Assembly (NCBI GenBank): GCA_035575515.1
Contig: DATLXU010000063.1
Coordinates: 1-40,443 of the forward strand
Source: DATLXU01 sp035575515
GTDB lineage: Bacteria > Acidobacteriota > Blastocatellia > UBA7656
DNA length: 40,443 nucleotides
Reading direction: 5' to 3'
The first letter of the stretch is position 1. Each line of letters opens with the position of its first letter. The notes under the pieces are model-generated. The model did no database searches. It had not been told where the DNA came from and saw only the letters and a list, made by a program, of their open reading frames with translations. Position numbers and translations under genes: made by a program. This document shows, piece by piece, positions 21,464-29,909 of this stretch.

Positions 21464-23992
21464 ATGTTCAGCAAAGGAATCTTCAAAATTTTAGTCTTAT
21501 CGCTGGCTCTGCTCTTATGGGCGGGCCTCGTGAACGCAGCGACTCTCTCGCAGAATCTTCAATCGGCTCTTGCAACGGCGACAGACGACGCGCCCGTCGG
21601 CGTTGTCATCGTCGCATTCAACACCACAAACGGGCTTAATGATTCGCACCTCGCCGTGCTCAGAAGCGTCGGCATAAGCAAAGGTCTGACGCTCCCGCAT
21701 CTCGGAATGGTGGCGACGCCAGCAACCGCAGGTCAGGTTCGTGCGCTCGCGTCCAATCCGGCGGTGCGCTCCGTGTGGTCGAATGACAAGCTCTATTATT
21801 TTCTGAATCAGGCGCGAGTGCTCGCGGGCGTTGATCGCATTCGCACGGACGCCGCGATGACGCGCGCCAACGGCGGCATCCCTGTTTCGGGCGCGGGCAA
21901 CTTCTCAGTCGTCATCAACGATTCGGGCATTGATGGCACGCACGCCGATTTGAAATTCGGATCAAAGGTCATTCAAAACGTCCAGATCGTGACCGACACC
22001 GACACGCTTTCGGGCTTCACGCCCCTCTTGACGGTCGAAAACGTTCCCAACACCGACACGCACGTCGGGCACGGCACTCATGTCGCCGGAATAGTCGGCG
22101 GCACGGGCCAGATGTCGGGCGGGATTTACGCAGGCGTCGCTCCGGGCGCGAAGCTCATCGGATGCGGCTCAGGTTACGGCCTTTTCATCCTGAATGCGCT
22201 CGGCGGGTTCGAGTGGGCGCTGGCGAATCAGTTCGTTTATAACATCCGGGTCATTTCTAACTCGTGGGGATCATCGGGCGCGTTCAATCCCGATAACCCC
22301 ATCAACATCGCCTCGAAGCAGGCTGCCGACAACAATATGATCGTGACATTTGCGGCGGGCAATAGCGGGCCAGGCAAAGATACGCACAACCCCTACGCGA
22401 AGGCGCCGTGGGTCATCTCGGTCGCGGCGGGCACAAAGGAAGGCGGACTTGCCAGCTTCAGCTCGCGCGGCACCCCAAAAGAAGAGCGGCTTGCGAATAA
22501 CGATCCGAATGACGATTTTGACGCGCCGACTATCACGGCGCCGGGAACGGGCCGCGAGTTCGACATCAACTCGTCGAAGTTCAGCGCGGCAATCGTCTCG
22601 GTTCGTTCATCAAGCAACGTCGTTGCGAACGGATTGACCGATGACACGGAAATCCCTGTAGCTTATCTTCCCTACTACACTCAGATCAGCGGCACTTCGA
22701 TGGCCTGCCCATTCATAGCTGGAACCGCTGCTTTGATGCTCGACGCAGACCCCACGCTCACGCCCGAAGAGGTGAAGAAGATTCTCGTTGACACGGCAAG
22801 CCGGATGCCCGGACGCGAAGAGTGGGAAGTCGGCGCGGGCTACGTCAACGCTTACGCGGCGGTTGATAAGGTTTTCAATCGCTCGAAGGCTTACGGCCAG
22901 AATTTCAACCACACCTTTAACGCTCAGTTCACAGTGACGGGTCCCGCGCCGACTCAGCTTCACGTTGACTACAACCCTGCGGCGCTGCCCGGTCCCGATT
23001 CGACCAACGCGCGCAAGTTCATGGTCGAAGAAGGAATGAGCGTGCTCGACGTGTTCGCCCGTTTCGATAATGCGATTGAAACCGGCGACGGCAACACCAT
23101 CGGAATGATCGTCTATCGCTCGGCTGACCCGAACACGAGGTATTCGAGCGGAATAGCGATTCCGATTCTCGATGCGCCGACGCGCGAGGTCGTTGTGAAG
23201 AACCCCATTGCGGGCGAGTGGGTTGTTGAAGTGCGCGGCGTTCGCGGCATCACGACGCTCCCGAACGTGAGCCTTCCGACATCGGGCGCGGCCACTCCCG
23301 GTCCCGTTGATATAACCGTCACGCAGCAGCAATTCGTGCTCGCGCCTGTACCCGACATTCAAGGCCATCCGGCTCAGGCGCAGATTGAATCGGTCTTGAA
23401 AAATCGGATGATGGACACGTTCAGTGATGGCACGTTCCGGCCCGACACAGCCGTGACGCGCGAAGACTTCGCCAATCACCTCTATCTGAACACCGCGCTT
23501 CGCCAGTCGCTCGGCTCGACGCCGAAGTTCACCGATGTGACGGGCACGACCGGGGCGCTCGCTGAAGCGGTGACGGCGAAAGGCTCGACGCTGAGGGATT
23601 GGAACTTCGCGCCCGACGGGATGATGAGCGCGTCGGGGTCGCTCTTTAATCCGACAGGAACAACCACGCGGCTCGACCTCGCGGTTGCGCTCGTTCGCGC
23701 GCTCGGATTGGACAGCGAGGCGAAGGCCAAAGCTGGAACGAACGTGACCGTCACTTACAGCGGGCAGACGATCACGCTCAGCGACAACAGCGACATACCT
23801 TCGGCGCTGCGCGGCTACGTTCAGCTCGCTCTCGACCGCGGGATACTGCAAGCGTTCTTCTCGCTTGAGCAGGGACCGTTTGATTTGCAGCCCACGTTGA
23901 AGGCTCGCGTGAAGCCCGCTGATGCGCTCACTCGCGCGTGGTTCGCTTATGCGCTCGACCATTACCGCCAGCACTTCGTGTCGGGCAACTAG
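21464..23992 (+). CDS. Secreted subtilisin-like (S8) protease with C-terminal SLH repeats
   Basis: The product is 842 residues. The signal peptide covers residues 1-25. An inhibitor-like propeptide follows (~26-115, with SVGISKGLTLPHLGMV). The S8 catalytic domain has Asp153 (VVINDSGIDGTHADL), His203 (VGHGTHVAGIVGG), the oxyanion Asn300 (FAAGNSGP) and Ser412 (SGTSMACPFIAGTAAL), all intact. A beta-sandwich (~485-635) is followed by two or three S-layer-homology modules (~645-835; IQGHPAQAQIESVLKNRMMD, FSDGTFRPDTAVTREDFA, GYVQLALDRGIL), which would tether it to the cell surface. The start is an ATG with AGGAGG 11 bases upstream. The protein 500 bases downstream is a paralogue without the SLH tail. 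Confidence 0.93.
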   Translation: MFSKGIFKILVLSLALLLWAGLVNAATLSQNLQSALATATDDAPVGVVIVAFNTTNGLNDSHLAVLRSVGISKGLTLPHLGMVATPATAGQVRALASNPAVRSVWSNDKLYYFLNQARVLAGVDRIRTDAAMTRANGGIPVSGAGNFSVVINDSGIDGTHADLKFGSKVIQNVQIVTDTDTLSGFTPLLTVENVPNTDTHVGHGTHVAGIVGGTGQMSGGIYAGVAPGAKLIGCGSGYGLFILNALGGFEWALANQFVYNIRVISNSWGSSGAFNPDNPINIASKQAADNNMIVTFAAGNSGPGKDTHNPYAKAPWVISVAAGTKEGGLASFSSRGTPKEERLANNDPNDDFDAPTITAPGTGREFDINSSKFSAAIVSVRSSSNVVANGLTDDTEIPVAYLPYYTQISGTSMACPFIAGTAALMLDADPTLTPEEVKKILVDTASRMPGREEWEVGAGYVNAYAAVDKVFNRSKAYGQNFNHTFNAQFTVTGPAPTQLHVDYNPAALPGPDSTNARKFMVEEGMSVLDVFARFDNAIETGDGNTIGMIVYRSADPNTRYSSGIAIPILDAPTREVVVKNPIAGEWVVEVRGVRGITTLPNVSLPTSGAATPGPVDITVTQQQFVLAPVPDIQGHPAQAQIESVLKNRMMDTFSDGTFRPDTAVTREDFANHLYLNTALRQSLGSTPKFTDVTGTTGALAEAVTAKGSTLRDWNFAPDGMMSASGSLFNPTGTTTRLDLAVALVRALGLDSEAKAKAGTNVTVTYSGQTITLSDNSDIPSALRGYVQLALDRGILQAFFSLEQGPFDLQPTLKARVKPADALTRAWFAYALDHYRQHFVSGN

Positions 23993-24004
23993 AAGTTGAT
24001 GAAT

Positions 24005-24122
24005 TGTAGGGGCAGGGCTTGTCCCTGCCCGGAATTGAATTAGCAGATGAAGGAATCGCGCATCAATCAAATTTCAATTCATCGCCGTAGGCGATTCGGG
24101 CAGGGACAAGCCTTGCCCTACA
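24005..24122. repeat. GGGCAGGG-type inverted repeat
   Basis: The arms at 24005-24031 and 24097-24122 are nearly perfect reverse complements, and each arm is itself a hairpin (GGGCAGGG, CTTGT loop, CCCTGCCC). The first arm is just after the stop of the S8 gene and may end its transcript. It occupies part of the 485-base gap 23993-24477, which has no supportable gene. Confidence 0.75.
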
Positions 24123-24288
24123 GAACCGCTCTTTGAATCAAGTTGAGCAGGGACGCCGCCTCGTATCCCGCACGAGGCGGCGCTTACTCTGCCCCCGCAG
24201 GTTCGGATGGTAGTCGCGAGTGGAGCGAGCGGTGTTTCCGCTTCATCAAGTGGTTACCTTCCGAGCCTGCCTCTCATTTGAAAATCGC

Positions 24289-24413
24289 GGATGAGGCGTG
24301 AAGGCGGAAGGCGGGATTGAGCTTGATGAGCTGCCCCCGCAACTTCTCATCAACCTCAAAACTCTCACACTCGATCTGCCCTGCTCTCGCCTTCCGCCTT
24401 CATGCTTCATCCT
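24289..24413. repeat. GAAGGCGGAAGGCG-type inverted repeat
   Basis: The left arm (24289-24316) contains GTGAAGGCGGAAGGCGGGA, and the right arm (24385-24413) contains CTCGCCTTCCGCCTTCATG, an imperfect reverse complement. Smaller CTTCATCAAG / CTTGATGAG elements nest around it (~24241 and ~24321). It lies in the rest of the gap before the second S8 gene. Confidence 0.7.
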
Positions 24414-24477
24414 CCCGAAGCAATAAAAGAGTTATTGATCGCTACCATCTTTCGCAGACTCACAGGAGATTACAGAC

Positions 24478-26547
24478 ATGAAAAAAGCACTCGCTACCGT
24501 CCTGGCGCTCTTAGTCGGGGCGCTTTTGATCCCGCTCAATGCTCACGCTTCAAGCCCTGCGCCGCAAATTTCGCTTTCGTCACCGACCACATCATCAGGC
24601 GCGAAGGTTGATCCGCTGCTTGAGCCATTCCTCGCCGCTAGCATCGCAGGCGCGACGGTTCCCGTAGTCATCACGTATGACCACAAGCCGGGCGATACGG
24701 AACTCAATCGCCTGCGGGCCGTCGGAATAACGAAAGGCTTCACGCTGCGCGAGCTTCCGATGGTCATCGTTGATATGAACCTCGCGCAGCTCGCTTCGGT
24801 CCGCTCGCAGCCCGGCGTCGTTTCGATCTGGGCGAATCGCGTGATGAAGATTTACACAAACGAAAGCCGTCGCTTCATCGGCGTGCCTCAGATGATGGCC
24901 GACCGCGAAATCTCAAGCCGCAACGCGAACAATCCTGGATTTCCGATTTCAGGCAAAGGCATCGGCATCGGCTACATTGACACGGGCATTGACGCCACGC
25001 ACGAAGATTTGAAGTTTGGAACTAAAGTCAGGCAGAACGTCATTCAACCGCTCGCTCAAGGCGTCGTCTCTGACGCAGGCCAGGTCATCGGCGTTGGCGT
25101 TTCGGTTTCGGATTTGATTGCTGACACAGCGCCCGGATTTGTCCCTCCGATTTACATAGAAAACGCACCGACATCCGATCTGGAATCTGGGCACGGCACG
25201 CACGGTGCGGGCGTTGCCGCGGGCACCGGCGCAAGCTCGGGAGGCTTTTATGGAGGAGTTGCGATCGGCGCTCATCTGGTGGGAATTGACACGGGCGACG
25301 ACAAAGGCCTCCCGCTCGTGGCGATTCTCACCGCTTACGATTACATGATGGTCAACCAGTTCGCGCACAACATCCGAGTGCTTAATAACTCATGGGGATC
25401 GAGCTTCGCCGCATCCGAAATTGACCCATTGAATCCCATCAACATCGCAACGCGCCGCGCGCACGATCTGAACATGACCGTCGTGTTCGCGGCGGGCAAC
25501 AGCGGCACTGACCCTGACGCGATTAATCCTTACTCGACCATGCCGTGGACGATCTCGGTCGCAGCGGGCGAGAAGAACGGGCTTGGCACGCCAGCCTCTT
25601 TCACTTCAATCGGCAAAGACAACGGCACGGGCACAGACACTGCGGGCCAGCCCGCTGACCCTGCAGCGCCGCCGAACCTGCGGCCCGATATTACGGCTCC
25701 GGGCGTTCGCATCACCTCAACTCGCGCGCACGCGCCCGCGCCGTTTATGAACGCGCTCAGCGTGCTCGACAACGACGCGCAAAACGTCCCGCCAGCTTTC
25801 AAGCCCTATTATTACTCTGCGGATGGCACGAGCTTCGCGTGCCCGCACGTTACGGGAGTCGTCGCGTTAATGCTTGAAGCAAACCCAACGCTCACGCCCG
25901 ATGATGTTGTGACTATCTTGAGACAGACAGCGACGCCGATGCCTTACGAGCAGAAAGTAGTCGGCGCGGGCTATGTTGACGCTCACAACGCCGTGCGCGC
26001 CGCGCTTGGGCTGCCGATGGTTGATCATCCATTCAACCTCAATCCTACGGGCGGAGGTCCTGAGATAGTTGATGCGCAAGGCGACGAGTTTGGAACAGCA
26101 GCGCAGGATATTTTGTCGTGCGACTTCGCGTATGACGCAGCGACCGGGCAGATAGTCTACACGTTGGCGCTCGATAACTTATCGGGCCGCACGCAGAACG
26201 ATTCGTGGACCATCAGCTCTAAGTTCGGCGCGGTGACGGTCTTCGTCTCGGCTGCGATAACGGAGACGGGCGCGGAGAGTTACGAATATGGCACGATCAC
26301 GACGCTTCCGAACGGCACGCCGAATCAATCGTCAATTGGCCCAGCGGATTCAGGCGTGATCAGCGGCAACAAGATCACAATCCGTCTTTCGCTTGCTAAA
26401 GTTAATGCTGCCGTAGGCTCGAACGTCTTAGGCACAACCTCGACGGCCACAAGCGCGAAGGCGCAGATATTAATCGGCACTTCGCTGACTGGCGGCTTGC
26501 TATTGAACGCCGACAGCGCGGCGGGCAAAGACTTCGTCGTGCAGTAA
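24478..26547 (+). CDS. Secreted subtilisin-like (S8) protease
   Basis: The product is 689 residues with a signal peptide (MKKALATVLALLVGALLIPLNAHA) and a propeptide (~45-125, with AVGITKGFTLRELPMV, closely matching its neighbour). The catalytic residues Asp168 (GYIDTGIDATHEDL), His239 (SGHGTHGAGV), Asn341 (FAAGNSGT) and Ser452 (DGTSFACPHVTG) are all present. The C-terminal ~190 residues form a beta-rich domain with no SLH modules, so the enzyme may be released or held another way. It is clearly a paralogue of the protease at 21464. An AGGAG lies 9 bases before the ATG. A strong terminator follows at 26564-26606. Confidence 0.93.
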   Translation: MKKALATVLALLVGALLIPLNAHASSPAPQISLSSPTTSSGAKVDPLLEPFLAASIAGATVPVVITYDHKPGDTELNRLRAVGITKGFTLRELPMVIVDMNLAQLASVRSQPGVVSIWANRVMKIYTNESRRFIGVPQMMADREISSRNANNPGFPISGKGIGIGYIDTGIDATHEDLKFGTKVRQNVIQPLAQGVVSDAGQVIGVGVSVSDLIADTAPGFVPPIYIENAPTSDLESGHGTHGAGVAAGTGASSGGFYGGVAIGAHLVGIDTGDDKGLPLVAILTAYDYMMVNQFAHNIRVLNNSWGSSFAASEIDPLNPINIATRRAHDLNMTVVFAAGNSGTDPDAINPYSTMPWTISVAAGEKNGLGTPASFTSIGKDNGTGTDTAGQPADPAAPPNLRPDITAPGVRITSTRAHAPAPFMNALSVLDNDAQNVPPAFKPYYYSADGTSFACPHVTGVVALMLEANPTLTPDDVVTILRQTATPMPYEQKVVGAGYVDAHNAVRAALGLPMVDHPFNLNPTGGGPEIVDAQGDEFGTAAQDILSCDFAYDAATGQIVYTLALDNLSGRTQNDSWTISSKFGAVTVFVSAAITETGAESYEYGTITTLPNGTPNQSSIGPADSGVISGNKITIRLSLAKVNAAVGSNVLGTTSTATSAKAQILIGTSLTGGLLLNADSAAGKDFVVQ

Positions 26548-26563
26548 TCGCGCGCTGAATAAA

Positions 26564-26606
26564 AAGAACCGCAGGCGAATGATCTGGTGATTCGCTTGCG
26601 GTTCTT
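26564..26606. terminator. Strong bidirectional terminator
   Basis: AAGAACCGCAGGCGAAT (26564-26580) pairs with 26590-26606 over 17 positions with one G-U pair and a 9-base loop, flanked by AAAA and GTTTTT. It separates the end of the second S8 gene from the end of the convergent gene at 26627, and would work in both directions. Confidence 0.85.
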
Positions 26607-26626
26607 GTTTTTGAAATGGGTGCACG

Positions 26627-27286
26627 CTAACGAGCGCGCTGCAACAGTATCGGAAAGCTCTCGCCGTTCGGCCCGCGAAGCAGGCCGCTCATCGTGCGGC
26701 CATCCTCAGATAGAGTAGCCTTTCCCGATGCGACTATGCTTCGACTGACCTGACCCGAAAGGTCGCTGCCTCTGAAAGTGATCGTCCGGCCAGTGATTTT
26801 TCCCGTAATTCTTCCCGCGCCGCTGCCGTTCGCATAGGTAAGCGTCCCTGAAATTAATGAGCCTTTTTGAGTGAGCCTGACGGTTCCATACAAAGAGTTC
26901 CATGTTCCCGAAACATTCGGCTCTGCTTCAGCGTCGGCTTTGCCTGATGGATGATCTTCCGGCGGGTCGTTCGGCTCTGATGCTCGCGCATCTGCATGCG
27001 CAGGCGCTCTCGATTGCTCTGCTGTAGATGGAGTCGGCGTATTCGGATTCTTATTCTCTGGCGAAGAATCCCGCTCGGTTGTCGCTGCGCCTGTCGACAT
27101 AGTCTTGTCGTTGCTGTTTTGATTGCCGGCAGCGATTGAAGCGGAAGAAGGCGTCCCCTGATTCTTGCGAACAGCCAGAAATGCCGCAACGCCCGCGCCC
27201 GCAAGCAGAAAGATTATCAAGACGACCAGCGCGATGCGCGAACTGTTTGAAGAAGCTCTCGGAGCGTCGTGTTGCGTGTCATTCAT
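26627..27286 (-). CDS. Membrane-anchored protein with Pro/Ser-rich linker
   Basis: The product is 219 residues. A short basic N-terminus precedes one hydrophobic helix (~17-41, IALVVLIIFLLAGAGVAAFLAV). A disordered linker rich in Asn, Pro, Ser, Thr and Glu (~42-122) leads to a beta-rich C-terminal domain (~125-219; VSGTWNSLYGTVRLTQKGSLISGTLTYANG ... GKATLSEDGRTMSGLLRG). The repeated G-T-W/G-x-x-x-L pattern resembles small lipocalin-like or beta-sandwich modules, but I do not recognise the family. It is most likely anchored in the inner membrane with the domain outside. The ATG has no clear ribosome site. It shares a terminator with the second S8 gene on the opposite strand. Confidence 0.7.
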   Translation of the reverse strand: MNDTQHDAPRASSNSSRIALVVLIIFLLAGAGVAAFLAVRKNQGTPSSASIAAGNQNSNDKTMSTGAATTERDSSPENKNPNTPTPSTAEQSRAPAHADARASEPNDPPEDHPSGKADAEAEPNVSGTWNSLYGTVRLTQKGSLISGTLTYANGSGAGRITGKITGRTITFRGSDLSGQVSRSIVASGKATLSEDGRTMSGLLRGPNGESFPILLQRAR

Positions 27287-27639
27287 AGAATTTCAATTTT
27301 CCCATACTTGAAGATGTATTGAAAACTGCGACGCGTTGCACAGCCCTCTTGATGGTGCAGGATTCGTTCGACATTAGAAGCCGAATTATTGCGGCGCGCG
27401 TGGCGACACAATTCGATAAGTGCTTATAAATGTGCGCCGCAGCTATGGCGCACCCGTTGGAACAGGCGTTGCACTTGTGAGAGACGAGCAACGGCTGAAT
27501 GAAAGAGTTCGGCTTTTGCTCGAAACCAAAATGATGAGAGTCGTTTCGGTCTAACACGCGCACTGCCGGAAGCGGCGCGGGCATCGGGGCGAGGCCAAAG
27601 TCATCGCCTGTTGCCCTGCGCCGCTTCTGGCGGAACATT
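27287..27639. other. Intergenic stretch with no supported gene
   Basis: I see no convincing gene here. The only open frames of any length are a 41-codon GTG-initiated plus-strand frame (27432-27554) and an antisense frame with atypical composition, neither with family resemblance or a ribosome site. The left part presumably holds the promoter of the minus-strand gene at 27286, though no good match was found. Confidence 0.4.
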
Positions 27640-27813
27640 ATGCAGCCGTCGTGGGATGGGGCTTTCTTGGTTGCCGCGATACTCGATTCAATCTGGCAGT
27701 GGTGGTTGCTTGCGATACTGGCGTTCATATACGGCGTTGCTATTCTGACGATGATAATTGCGCTCCTCATAAAGAGCGAGCGCGCCTGTTATAAAAAGAA
27801 GCGTGATAAGTGA
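27640..27813 (+). CDS. 57-residue membrane protein
   Basis: An ATG at 27640 opens a 58-codon frame ending in TGA at 27811-27813. The peptide is strongly hydrophobic (SIWQWWLLAILAFIYGVAIL then TMIIALLI) and ends in a positively charged tail (KSERACYKKKRDK), the pattern of a single- or double-pass inner-membrane peptide with its C-terminus in the cytosol. GCGGA lies about 7 bases upstream. It resembles no family I know. The same hydrophobic and charged ordering could arise by chance, but Trp-rich helices with a basic tail are rare in random frames. Confidence 0.45.
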   Translation: MQPSWDGAFLVAAILDSIWQWWLLAILAFIYGVAILTMIIALLIKSERACYKKKRDK

Positions 27814-27831
27814 TCGTGAACAGTAGTGGTA

Positions 27832-27880
27832 AATCGTGACAGGTGGCAACCGACAAAGGTGAAATCATTTTGTCACGATT
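27832..27880. repeat. Inverted repeat AATCGTGAC / GTCACGATT
   Basis: A perfect 9-bp pair (27832-27840 with 27872-27880) is followed by an extra CACGATT, giving GTCACGATTCACGATT. This tandem CACGATT style resembles other short intergenic repeats in the window. It could act as a terminator for the 57-residue ORF. Confidence 0.5.
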
Positions 27881-27898
27881 CACGATTCATCAAGAATT

Positions 27899-28036
27899 CT
27901 GGGGAAGGGCCTATTTGGCGAGCGGCCCTTGAGAGGACCCCAGACCGGACGGCTGCGGTGCGAGCAAATCAAGTCTCGCAAACTGAGGAAGCAGAGGCCG
28001 CGCGTGATGAGGTTTGCGCGCCCGCAGCCGCTGCTT
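27899..28036 (+). ncRNA. Possible structured RNA with two hairpins and a pseudoknot
   Basis: Hairpin A: CTGGGG (27899-27904) pairs with CCCCAG (27938-27943), enclosing AAGGGCC (27905-27911) paired with GGCCCTT (27924-27930). Hairpin B: CGGCTGCGG (27950-27958) pairs perfectly with 28022-28030; the stem continues with GCG/CGC and GCAAA/TTTGC (27960-28019), with one bulge and one mismatch. AAGCAG in its loop (27989-27994) can pair with CTGCTT directly after the stem (28031-28036). A weak 70-codon open frame also crosses it. No known RNA class was recognised; a mobile palindrome is the alternative. Pairings were found by eye only. Confidence 0.3.
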
Positions 28037-28082
28037 AAATGATGAATAAAGGAAATCTCCATCGCTCATCATTCGGCGTTTG

Positions 28083-28874
28083 TCACTTCTGCTGGATTCC
28101 CGTCGCCGAAGTCAATTCGACGCGCACGTCGCCCCAGCTCGGCTCTGCGGTAATCAGCACGGGCATTCGCCGCGCGTCGCTTGTGATGAATAATTTCAGA
28201 TTGTAGATATTGCTGTTGCGCCCGTCGCCTTCCATACGAGTCGCGATGCGAATCGCATCGAAGCTGCCCGCGCGCGTTGTGACTTTCTCGCGCGCTTCGG
28301 CCTCGACTCTTATCGGATAGACCTTGCCGTCTTCCAGCACATTGAACGAGCGCGATTTGCCGACGGTCAAATCCATCGCTCGAATCGCGTAGATTAACCC
28401 GACGAGATCGTAAGTGTCAGCCGGTATCTCTACGGTGCGGCCATCGCTCAGGCGCGCAGTGCGGTTCCGCTGGTCAATCGTGACCGACGATTGCTCGCGT
28501 TTTTTGCCGTGCCGCGTGCTCTTCTGAGCGCGGAAGGGTTGGAGAGTTTCGGCATTGATGAACGATTCGTAAGTGTCATTTACCTTGAAGACGAACGCAT
28601 TGACGGGTCCAACGGTTTGAGCGACTGCGCTGACGTGATAGCCGTCAACGCCGTCAAAGCTGCGCCGTTCTTTAGTCTCAAGCGTGAACTCGCCCGCCGT
28701 GATGAAGTCTCTCCACGAAACGTCGTAGCTCAATCGCTCACCGACTGCGAAAGGAATCTTTGATGAAACGTGAACTGTGGCTGCGCGGTCTGCTTTCATG
28801 CTCTGGCTGCGCGCGAAGCTTGCGGGAAGCATTAGCGCGGCAACAGCCAGAGCAAGCAGTTTTATCTTCAACAT
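28083..28874 (-). CDS. Exported DUF3108-family protein
   Basis: The product is 263 residues with a signal peptide (MLKIKLLALAVAALMLPASFARSQS). The rest is beta-rich: PFAVGERLSYDVSWRDFITAGEFTLETKE, then VNAFVFKVNDTYESFINAETLQPFRAQKSTRHGKKREQSSVTID, DLVGLIYAIRAMDLTVGKSRSFNVLEDGKVYPIRVEA, and PVLITAEPSWGDVRVELTSA. This order is characteristic of DUF3108, an uncharacterised periplasmic protein family widespread in Gram-negative bacteria; I know of no established activity. GAGG lies 9 bases before the ATG. The gene stands between the structured element and the M23 gene's terminator and appears to be its own unit. Confidence 0.85.
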   Translation of the reverse strand: MLKIKLLALAVAALMLPASFARSQSMKADRAATVHVSSKIPFAVGERLSYDVSWRDFITAGEFTLETKERRSFDGVDGYHVSAVAQTVGPVNAFVFKVNDTYESFINAETLQPFRAQKSTRHGKKREQSSVTIDQRNRTARLSDGRTVEIPADTYDLVGLIYAIRAMDLTVGKSRSFNVLEDGKVYPIRVEAEAREKVTTRAGSFDAIRIATRMEGDGRNSNIYNLKLFITSDARRMPVLITAEPSWGDVRVELTSATGIQQK

Positions 28875-29039
28875 GGATACTACCTCAAACTCACTTGTGC
28901 TTTTGATAAGCTGTGATGCGTCCGACTATTTTCATGATGCCTGTTGAAAAATTACGCCGGCAAGTCGCGCGAGGGTGCAAAGAAATAGAGCAAGGCTCAT
29001 CCGCGCTTCAATAATTCCAATGCAAGCGACAAAAATAAA

Positions 29040-29069
29040 AGCGGGACTTATCTTTCAACAAGCCCCGCT
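29040..29069 (-). terminator. Terminator after the M23 peptidase gene
   Basis: AGCGGGACTT (29040-29049) pairs with AAGCCCCGCT (29060-29069), a 10-bp stem with one G-U pair. Read on the minus strand it is followed by a TTTTATTTTT tract (29026-29039), a good intrinsic terminator. It lies 28 bases after the stop of the M23 gene. Confidence 0.8.
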
Positions 29070-29096
29070 CAATATAATCACGCTCCGTAAACTGAT

Positions 29097-29909
29097 CTAT
29101 TTTGCGCCCGGCAGTCGCGGCGCTGCCTCGATTTCCGTGTGCTTTGCAGCGCCCGCGGGCGGCGCGGTCTGTTTGAAGTAATCAGACGAGGGGTCAAGGG
29201 CTATCGTTTGAAATGGATTAACAGGATTGCCGTCAATTCGCACTTCATAATGAAGATGCGGAGAGGTCGCGCGGCCAGTGCTGCCCGCGCGTCCGACGAT
29301 TGTGCCGCGCGCGACGCGGTCGCCTTCGTAAACGTCAAAGCTCGAAAGGTGCGCGTAATAAGTCGTCACGCCGCCGCCGTGATCTACAATGACCATATTG
29401 CCGTAACCGTTGTGCCAGCCGACGAATTGAACGACTCCGGCCTGGCTCGCGCCAACCGCATCGCCCCATCGCGCTTTGATGTCAACGCCCGAATGAAACT
29501 TTGCGCGCCGCGTGAACGGGTCGCGGCGATAACCGAACAGGCTCCCCACGCGCACATTGCTTAAAGTCGCCGTCTGCTCTTCAAAGCGCGACTCATCGCT
29601 TGCGGTCACGGCGGGAACCGTAATCGCATTCGCGCTCCGCTTGATGACTACGGGCGCGGGCGGAATGACTACGGTCTGGTCTTCGTTTGTAACGGGCTGC
29701 GCAGTCGGTTTTTGCTGTTGAGTTGTTTGCTGTTGAGCGGATGCTTGCTCAGACGGTTTTTGCTCCGTGAGGCCGACTATCTGATTAGTGCTTTGCTTTG
29801 ATGCTGTAGATTGCGCCGCCTGCGTCTGGGCCGATGCAGCGCCGATTGTTATGAACGATGTGAGGCTGAGGGCAGCGATGAAATTTATTCCTGCTCGCAG
29901 AATTGTCAA
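29097..29909 (-). CDS. Exported M23-family (LytM-type) metallopeptidase
   Basis: The product is 270 residues. It has a signal peptide (~1-27), a Gln/Thr/Ser-rich linker (~28-100) and a LytM domain (~115-235). Zinc and catalytic residues are intact: HSGVD (His139, Asp143), YYAHLS (His187) and HLHYEV (His218, His220). Such enzymes cut peptide cross-links in peptidoglycan, shaping the cell wall. Bactofilins often have an M23 partner, and here a bactofilin gene lies just upstream on the same strand. The start is TTG at 29907-29909, with AGGAGAGG close upstream. A strong own promoter is at 29994-30022 and a terminator at 29040-29069. Confidence 0.92.
   Translation of the reverse strand: MTILRAGINFIAALSLTSFITIGAASAQTQAAQSTASKQSTNQIVGLTEQKPSEQASAQQQTTQQQKPTAQPVTNEDQTVVIPPAPVVIKRSANAITVPAVTASDESRFEEQTATLSNVRVGSLFGYRRDPFTRRAKFHSGVDIKARWGDAVGASQAGVVQFVGWHNGYGNMVIVDHGGGVTTYYAHLSSFDVYEGDRVARGTIVGRAGSTGRATSPHLHYEVRIDGNPVNPFQTIALDPSSDYFKQTAPPAGAAKHTEIEAAPRLPGAK

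Noticed and set aside
22610..24070. Long (486-codon) minus-strand open frame opposite the first S8 protease
   Set aside because: It is antisense to a clear protease gene, follows its codon positions, and its protein has an unnatural composition (many Arg, His, Asp) with no known motif.
27432..27554. 41-codon GTG-initiated plus-strand frame
   Set aside because: It is short, has no ribosome site, and shows no resemblance to any family; composition alone does not support coding.
27279..27770. 163-codon minus-strand open frame
   Set aside because: It has irregular composition (mixed Cys, His, Ser), no family resemblance and a weak start, and it covers the 57-residue plus-strand ORF that has a coherent membrane-protein pattern.
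27899..28036. Signal recognition particle RNA (4.5S) from the GGAAGCAG motif
   Set aside because: GAGGAAGCAG at ~27985-27994 resembles the GGAAGCAG of SRP RNA, but the matching 5' side (GUCAGGUCC with the GGAA tetraloop) is absent and the pairing around it does not give the required asymmetric loop.
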